A stretch of DNA of 64,000 nt from CAXBCP01 sp963974055 (lineage in GTDB: Bacteria > Pseudomonadota > Alphaproteobacteria > MPNO01 > UBA830): NCBI GenBank assembly GCA_963974055.1, contig CAXBCP010000004.1, forward strand, positions 148,921-212,920. The letters are read 5' to 3'. Under the pieces are notes generated by a model. That model did not search any database. It was given only the letters and a program-made list of their open reading frames with translations, and was not told where the DNA came from. Positions 59,282 through 64,000 of this stretch are shown in pieces. The translations under genes were made by a program, and so were the position numbers. Position 1 is the stretch's first letter, and every line of letters starts with the position of its first letter.

Positions 59282-60487
59282 ATGGAGATGGCAGTCCCCC
59301 ACATGAAACGCAACGTTGCGCTCCTGGCGCTGTGTCAGGGCTATGCGCAGACCTGCGTCACGGTCGTTATCAGCGTGTCCGCGCTGGCGGCGCTGGCCCT
59401 TGTCGAGGACAAGTCGCTCGCCACCCTGCCGCACGCCTTCATGTGGGTGGCGACAGCGCTGGCTGCGACGCCGGCGTCGCTGCTGATGCGGCGATACGGG
59501 CGCCGCAGGGGGTTTGCCTACGGCGCCCTGCTGGGTGTCGCCGGGTGCGGCCTGTGCGCCGCGGGCATCCATTACGGGGAATTCTGGGTGTTCGTCGCCG
59601 GTACCTCCTGCATGGGGGCGTTTAACGCCTTCAATCAGTATCTGCGCTTCGCGGCGGCGGAGGCGGCCGACAACACGTTCCGCCCCAAGGCGATTTCCCT
59701 GGTCATCGGTGGCGGCATTGTCGCCGCTTTTATCGGCGGCACCCTTGCCGGCAAGACCGGCAGCCTGATCGTGCCGCAGTTTCTGGCGAGCTACCTTATT
59801 CTCGCCGTGTTCCCGATATTGCTGGCGATCACGATCCAGTTCATTCGCATGCCGGAACCGGATGCGGCAGTCCGCACGACCCCCGGTGCGGCATCGACCG
59901 GCCGGCCGCTCCTGGAGATCATGAAACAGCCGGCCTTTATCGTCGCGGCCACCGGCACGTCGGTCGCGTGGGCCGGGATGATCCTGATGATGGCGGCCAC
60001 GCCGTTATCCATGAAACTGTGCGGCCTCGAAACCGACGTGCCCTTCGTCATCCAGTGGCATATGTTCGCGATGTTCGCGCCGTCCTTCATTGCCGGTTCC
60101 CTGATCGGGAAATACGGTTATCAGAAGGTCGTGATGCTGGGCTTCTTGTTGTTTGCCGGCGGTGTTGTCGCGGGGCTGATGGGCATCGGCGTCGTCCATT
60201 TCTTCCTCACGAACATAATGATCGGGGCCGGCTGGAATTTCATGCTGGTAGGCTCCACAGCGCTTCTCGTGACCTGTCATACCGAGGAAGAAAAGGGCAA
60301 GGTTCAGGGCGCGAACGACACGATCGCATATATCCTGTCCGCGATTTCGTCGTTTTTCGCCGGTTATCTGCAGATCAAATTCGGCTGGAGCGCGGTGATG
60401 ATCGCGATCGTTCCGCAACTGCTCCTCGTCGCCGTTGCCGTGTTGTGGATGCGCATGGCAAGCGCCCGGTCCGTCGCGGCGGAATAG
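59282..60487 (+). CDS. MFS transporter
   Basis: 401 aa with about twelve hydrophobic segments. The loop between segments 2 and 3 reads MRRYGRRRGFAYGALLG, the standard MFS GxxxDRxGRR-like motif. The central loop is AVRTTPGAASTG. No substrate-specific signature. ATG 59282 is used, with a weak ribosome-binding site; an ATG 7 codons later is possible. It lies 88 bases before the TRAP binding protein. Confidence 0.88.
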   Translation: MEMAVPHMKRNVALLALCQGYAQTCVTVVISVSALAALALVEDKSLATLPHAFMWVATALAATPASLLMRRYGRRRGFAYGALLGVAGCGLCAAGIHYGEFWVFVAGTSCMGAFNAFNQYLRFAAAEAADNTFRPKAISLVIGGGIVAAFIGGTLAGKTGSLIVPQFLASYLILAVFPILLAITIQFIRMPEPDAAVRTTPGAASTGRPLLEIMKQPAFIVAATGTSVAWAGMILMMAATPLSMKLCGLETDVPFVIQWHMFAMFAPSFIAGSLIGKYGYQKVVMLGFLLFAGGVVAGLMGIGVVHFFLTNIMIGAGWNFMLVGSTALLVTCHTEEEKGKVQGANDTIAYILSAISSFFAGYLQIKFGWSAVMIAIVPQLLLVAVAVLWMRMASARSVAAE

Positions 60488-60575
60488 TCCGAACCGGAAT
60501 ATCGGTTGCGGCTGCCCGGCGGACGGCGCAGTATTTTTCTCTAAGACAAAAAATCCGAAAAAAGGGAAGAAACAC

Positions 60576-61598
60576 ATGAAACCTGTATTCGAAAAACTAT
60601 CGGTTATTGCGGTCGCTTTCGTTCTGGCGCTCGGGCTTGCGGCCGGTCCCGCCGCGGCGGCGAAGGTGATGATCAAGATCGGTCATCCGCTTCAGCCCAA
60701 GAGCGGGCTTCAGAAGTGGGGCGAGTTCTTCAAGGAAGGCATCGAAAAGCGCACGGATGTCGATGTCGGCGTCAGGATTTATCCCGCCAGCCAGCTCGGT
60801 GCGATCCCGCGCATGATCGAGGGCGCGCAGCTCGGCACGATCGAGATGATCACGATTCCGCCGGGCTTTTTCACCGGCGTCGACCAGCGCTATTCGGTCC
60901 TCGCGGCGCCGGCGTTGTTCGACAGCCTCCGGCACGGTCATGACGTGCTGCACGATCCCGAGTTCAAGAAGGCTTTCTGGTCGATCGGCGACGCCAAGGG
61001 TCTGAAGATGGTCAGCATGTCCTGCGACGCGCCGACCGATTACGCGACCGTGACCCCGATCCGCACGCTTGCCGATTTCAAGGGCCGCAAGCTGCGCGTG
61101 TTCGGCAGCAAGTTCGAAATCGAAGCCCTGAAGCGCCTGGGCGCGACCGGGGTGCCGATGCCGCTCAGCGAGGTCATTCCGTCGATCCAGCAGAAGGTCA
61201 TCGACGGCAACAAGGCCGCCATTGTCGTTTTCGTGCCGTTCAGATACCAGACCGTGGCGAAATACGTGTTCGTGCCGCGCGAATCCCTGATCTGCATCAA
61301 CCGGATGGTCAGCAGAAAGTGGTTCGACAAATTGCCGGCCGGGGTGCAGACCGCGATCATGGAAGAGGCGGAAAAGGCCGATGCGAAAATCATCGGGTTC
61401 AGCGAAAAACTCGTCGACTCGTTCTATAAGATCTGGACCAAGACGGGCGGCGTGCTCACCGAACTGAGCGCCGAGGAACAGAAGGAACTGATGCGCCGTC
61501 TGGAAGGTGTCGCGCCCGCGGTGCTTGCGGGACAGCCCGACGTGCTCGAAGTCTATAACATCGCGAAGAAAGTGGCGGAGCGCCTGCGCGCGAAATAG
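60576..61598 (+). CDS. TRAP transporter substrate-binding protein (DctP-like)
   Basis: 340 aa. Signal peptide about residues 1-29 (VIAVAFVLALGLAAGPAAAA). The mature part begins KVMIKIGHPLQPKSGLQKWGEFFKEGIEKRTD. It includes VRIYPASQLGAIPRMIEGAQLGTIEM and the ligand region ADFKGRKLRVFGSKFEIEALKRLGA, the carboxylate-binding Arg motif of DctP proteins. ATG 60576 follows AAGGGAAG. No DctQ or DctM genes follow. It probably serves a TRAP permease encoded elsewhere. Confidence 0.9.
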   Translation: MKPVFEKLSVIAVAFVLALGLAAGPAAAAKVMIKIGHPLQPKSGLQKWGEFFKEGIEKRTDVDVGVRIYPASQLGAIPRMIEGAQLGTIEMITIPPGFFTGVDQRYSVLAAPALFDSLRHGHDVLHDPEFKKAFWSIGDAKGLKMVSMSCDAPTDYATVTPIRTLADFKGRKLRVFGSKFEIEALKRLGATGVPMPLSEVIPSIQQKVIDGNKAAIVVFVPFRYQTVAKYVFVPRESLICINRMVSRKWFDKLPAGVQTAIMEEAEKADAKIIGFSEKLVDSFYKIWTKTGGVLTELSAEEQKELMRRLEGVAPAVLAGQPDVLEVYNIAKKVAERLRAK

Positions 61599-61646
61599 CC
61601 CCGCCCCGGTTTTCCGCTTCGCCGGGGAGCGAATAACACGGCAACT

Positions 61647-61685
61647 GGCCGCGGGCGCAATCCTGCAATAATTGCGTCCGCGGCC
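61647..61685. terminator. Hairpin between the TRAP binding protein and the convergent EamA gene
   Basis: A 15-base arm (61647-61661) pairs with 61671-61685 with one G-U wobble and a 9-base loop. It sits 48 bases after the TRAP gene stop and 28 bases from the end of the EamA gene. No T-run is present. It may terminate both genes. Confidence 0.5.
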
Positions 61686-61713
61686 GGCCGCCCGCGACCG
61701 AACCGGTCCGCGC

Positions 61714-62580
61714 TCAGTGACCGCCTTCTCTTCGGGCAAGCTGCCATGTGCCGAAAAAGATCACGGCAGCGCCGACGATCGTCCATACGCCCGGGATTTC
61801 CGTGAAAAAGACATAGGCGGCAAAGGCCGTGATCGGCAGGCGGATGAATTCCATCGGGATGATGACGCTGGCATCGGCGCGCTTCATCGCCTGGGCAAGG
61901 CACATATGCGCCGTCCAGGCCGTGATTCCCATGACCAGGATCATCGGGATGTCGCCGGCACGCGGCGTATGCCAGTCCAGCCCCGTCGGGACCGCCGAAA
62001 ACACGATCAGGTAGATATTGAGATTCACAACGATCAGGCGCGTCGGTTCGGTGCGCGACAGGATCTTGGTGCAGATATCGCCGCTCGCATAGCCGGCGGC
62101 CGAGAGCAGCACCACCAGCGCCATGATATTGAACGCCTCCGCCCCCGGGCGCAGGATAATCAGCACGCCGCCGAACCCGATCGCCACCGCCATCCAGCGT
62201 GCCCGGGTGATATGTTCGCGCAGGACCACCGCCGACAGGATCAGGCCGATGATCGGCAGGGTAAAATGCAGGGCGACGGCTTCGGCCAGGGGCAGCGCCG
62301 CGATGGCGAAAAACCAGGCCGATACCCCGATAAACGTGCTCAGGCCGCGGGTCGCATAGAGCCGGCCCAGCGCATTCGGGCGAAACGTATGGGCGGTTTC
62401 GCGCCAGACGCGGATGACCATGGGCAGCCCGATCGCCAGGCTGATGACGCTGCGCAGGAAGACCTGTTCGAAGGGTGGGATGGTGTCCGCCAGGGAGCGC
62501 ACGGCGATGATCATGGCCGAAAAGCTGACCGTGCTGGCGAGCATCCACAAAAGCCCCTGCATGACGGGCGTCAGCTTCAT
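61714..62580 (-). CDS. EamA-family (DMT) transporter, copy 7
   Basis: 288 aa, ten-segment DMT protein: GLLWMLASTVSFSAMIIAVRSL, AVAIGFGGVLIILRPGAEAF and FFTEIPGVWTIVGAAVIFFGTWQ. Converges on the TRAP gene and diverges from rlmN. Far from the other six copies, so it is a separate locus. Confidence 0.88.
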   Translation of the reverse strand: MKLTPVMQGLLWMLASTVSFSAMIIAVRSLADTIPPFEQVFLRSVISLAIGLPMVIRVWRETAHTFRPNALGRLYATRGLSTFIGVSAWFFAIAALPLAEAVALHFTLPIIGLILSAVVLREHITRARWMAVAIGFGGVLIILRPGAEAFNIMALVVLLSAAGYASGDICTKILSRTEPTRLIVVNLNIYLIVFSAVPTGLDWHTPRAGDIPMILVMGITAWTAHMCLAQAMKRADASVIIPMEFIRLPITAFAAYVFFTEIPGVWTIVGAAVIFFGTWQLARREGGH

Positions 62581-62659
62581 TTTCCGGCTTTCGGGCGGAA
62601 GACGGCGAGACCCCCAAGACTCTGGTTGATCGCGCGTTCGGGGAGCCTATATTGCCGCC

Positions 62660-63766
62660 ATGTCGACAAACGCACAATCCATCATTGAAGCCCCCGCTGA
62701 CGACCGGACCGACCTTGTCGGGATGTCGCGGGCGGAGCTTGCCGTATTGTTCGAAAAGCTCGGCCTGCCGCAGTTCCGGGTGAAGCAGGTCTGGCACTGG
62801 ATCTATCACCACGGTTGCCGCGATTTCGCCGAAATGACGACGATTTCCAGGGATATGCAGCGCCAGATGGCGGAATTGTTCGTTATATCCCGGCCCGGGA
62901 TCGCGACCGAACAGACATCATCCGACCGCACGCGCAAATGGCTGATGAAATTCGCCGACGGCAAGATGGCCGAAGCGGTCCATATTCCGGAATACGACCG
63001 GGGCGCGGTCTGCATGTCGGCACAGGTCGGCTGTACGCTGACCTGCAAGTTCTGTCACACCGGCACCCAGCGCATGGTGCGGAACCTGACGCCGGGCGAA
63101 ATCGTCGGCCAGTTCATGCTGGCGCGCGATTCCTACGGCGAATGGCCGTCCTCGAAGGAACCCCGCCAGCTGACGAATATCGTCATGATGGGCATGGGCG
63201 AGCCGCTCTATAACTACGACAACATCGTCCAGGCCCTGCGCATCATCATGGACGAAGAGGGCATCAACGTCTCGCGCCGCCGCATCACCCTGTCGACGGC
63301 GGGCGTGGTGCCGATGATCCCCAGGGTCGGCGCCGATCTCGGCGTTCAGCTGGCGATTTCGCTGCATGCGGTGAATGACGACCTGCGCGACGAAATCGTG
63401 CCGATCAACAGGAAATACCCGATCGCCGAACTGCTCGACGCCTGCCGCAACTACCCGACGGCCAAGAATTCGCGGCGCATCACCTTCGAATACGTGATGC
63501 TGAAAGGCGTCAACGACAAACCGGCCGATGCCCGCGAACTGGTGCGGCTGATCCGGGGCATCCCGGCCAAGGTGAACCTGATCCCGTTCAATGCCTGGCC
63601 CGGCGCACCCTATGAATGCTCGACCGACGACGACATGGCGGTGTTCGCCGATATCGTCAACCGGGCGGGCTATTCGTCGCCGATCCGCAAGCCGCGCGGC
63701 CGCGATATCCTGGCCGCCTGCGGGCAGCTCAAAACCGACAGTGAGCGGGAACGCAAAACCCGCTAG
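62660..63766 (+). CDS. rlmN: 23S rRNA/tRNA adenine C2-methyltransferase RlmN
   Basis: 368-aa radical SAM enzyme. The cluster motif is C125-x3-C129-x2-C132 (VGCTLTCKFCHTG), the N-terminal helix is QFRVKQVWHWIYHHG, and the C-terminal methyl-carrier cysteine is C354 (AACGQLK). It adds methyl to C2 of A2503 in 23S rRNA and A37 in some tRNAs. ATG 62660 is close to the EamA divergent start. Highly conserved housekeeping gene. Confidence 0.96.
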   Translation: MSTNAQSIIEAPADDRTDLVGMSRAELAVLFEKLGLPQFRVKQVWHWIYHHGCRDFAEMTTISRDMQRQMAELFVISRPGIATEQTSSDRTRKWLMKFADGKMAEAVHIPEYDRGAVCMSAQVGCTLTCKFCHTGTQRMVRNLTPGEIVGQFMLARDSYGEWPSSKEPRQLTNIVMMGMGEPLYNYDNIVQALRIIMDEEGINVSRRRITLSTAGVVPMIPRVGADLGVQLAISLHAVNDDLRDEIVPINRKYPIAELLDACRNYPTAKNSRRITFEYVMLKGVNDKPADARELVRLIRGIPAKVNLIPFNAWPGAPYECSTDDDMAVFADIVNRAGYSSPIRKPRGRDILAACGQLKTDSERERKTR

Positions 63767-63828
63767 TCAGCCTTGCCGCGGCGGGGCGAATGCCTATACT
63801 CCGCCGCCATCATACCAAAGGACGTGAA

Positions 63829-64000
63829 ATGCCCGGACCAAGACCCGGAGAGGTCAACAAGATCGTGCTCGCCTATTCGGGCGGGCTGGATACATCCGTC
63901 ATCCTGAAATGGCTGCAGCAGACCTACGACTGCGAGGTGGTGACGTTCACCGCCGATCTGGGGCAGGGCGAAGAGGTCGAACCGGCGCGGCAGAAGGCCG
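63829..64000 (+). CDS. argG: Argininosuccinate synthase, N-terminal part
   Basis: 57 codons visible; the gene runs off the right edge. The ATP loop VLAYSGGLDTSVILKWL and FTADLGQGEE are diagnostic of ArgG, which condenses citrulline with aspartate in arginine synthesis. ATG 63829 with AAGGAC upstream. The gap to rlmN is 62 bases. Confidence 0.95.
   Translation, partial: MPGPRPGEVNKIVLAYSGGLDTSVILKWLQQTYDCEVVTFTADLGQGEEVEPARQKA

Noticed and set aside
1..64000. CRISPR arrays, insertion sequences, phage, att sites and tRNA genes
   Set aside because: No periodic repeat arrays, transposase or integrase motifs, or cloverleaf sequences were seen; repeats noted are short and local.

Overview
The window is GC-rich, densely packed chromosomal DNA, most likely from an alphaproteobacterium of the Rhodospirillales kind. 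This rests on an IalB-family protein, a DUF1194 von Willebrand protein, an Atm1-type ABC exporter, a paired cysE-cysK, and the overall codon and GC character. I see no rRNA, tRNA, CRISPR array, transposase, integrase or plasmid function. No gene-free stretch exceeds 300 bases; the longest gap is about 204 bases (49849-50052).

Region 1 (1-31 kb) is an accessory catabolic neighbourhood. A cut-off tripartite-tricarboxylate binding protein and a medium-chain reductase come first. A short plus-strand set follows (amidohydrolase, 65-aa CPCC protein, VOC protein). Next is a tight seven-gene minus-strand operon (10456 down to 3157): MBL hydrolase, rhodanese, UbiD decarboxylase, ACMSD-type amidohydrolase, two-subunit molybdenum hydroxylase (2Fe-2S plus Mo subunit), and a TauD-type dioxygenase. 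Divergent from it sit an XRE-type regulator and a TPR/2-oxoglutarate oxygenase. Then comes a plus-strand operon with a PyrK-like reductase, a PyrD-like flavoprotein lacking two orotate-binding asparagines, an acyl-CoA ligase and a quinone-reductase-like MDR protein. After it come a DUF1194 protein, a second UbiD, an Acr3 arsenite pump, an Atm1-like exporter, a DinB protein, an FAD aromatic hydroxylase, a short LOV photoreceptor, two more decarboxylase-type amidohydrolases, another CoA ligase, another MDR enzyme and an M20-like protein with a degenerate active site. Together these look like decarboxylation, hydroxylation, CoA activation and reduction steps for aromatic or N-heterocyclic carboxylates. 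The substrate cannot be read from sequence.

Region 2 (31-40.5 kb) holds a GlcG/HbpS-like protein and a complete SsuABC/TauABC-type importer (ATPase, two permeases, binding protein) ending in a good terminator. It continues with an ABC-F translation ATPase, a GST, a binding-protein-fold protein without a signal peptide, and an M17 aminopeptidase.

Region 3 (40.5-50 kb) holds cysE-cysK, a low-molecular-weight phosphatase, a uracil-DNA-glycosylase-family protein, two plus-strand and four minus-strand EamA transporters (a seventh is at 62 kb), a small zincin and a pterin carbinolamine dehydratase.

Region 4 (50-64 kb) holds an AhpD-like protein, an RND efflux pair whose adaptor carries two EF-hands, a sirtuin, a short reductive-dehalogenase-like iron-sulfur protein with a methyltransferase, a SpoU RNA methyltransferase, an IalB protein, an MFS transporter, an orphan TRAP binding protein, rlmN and the start of argG.

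All functions are inferred from motifs and context read by eye. No database search, structure prediction or alignment was run.
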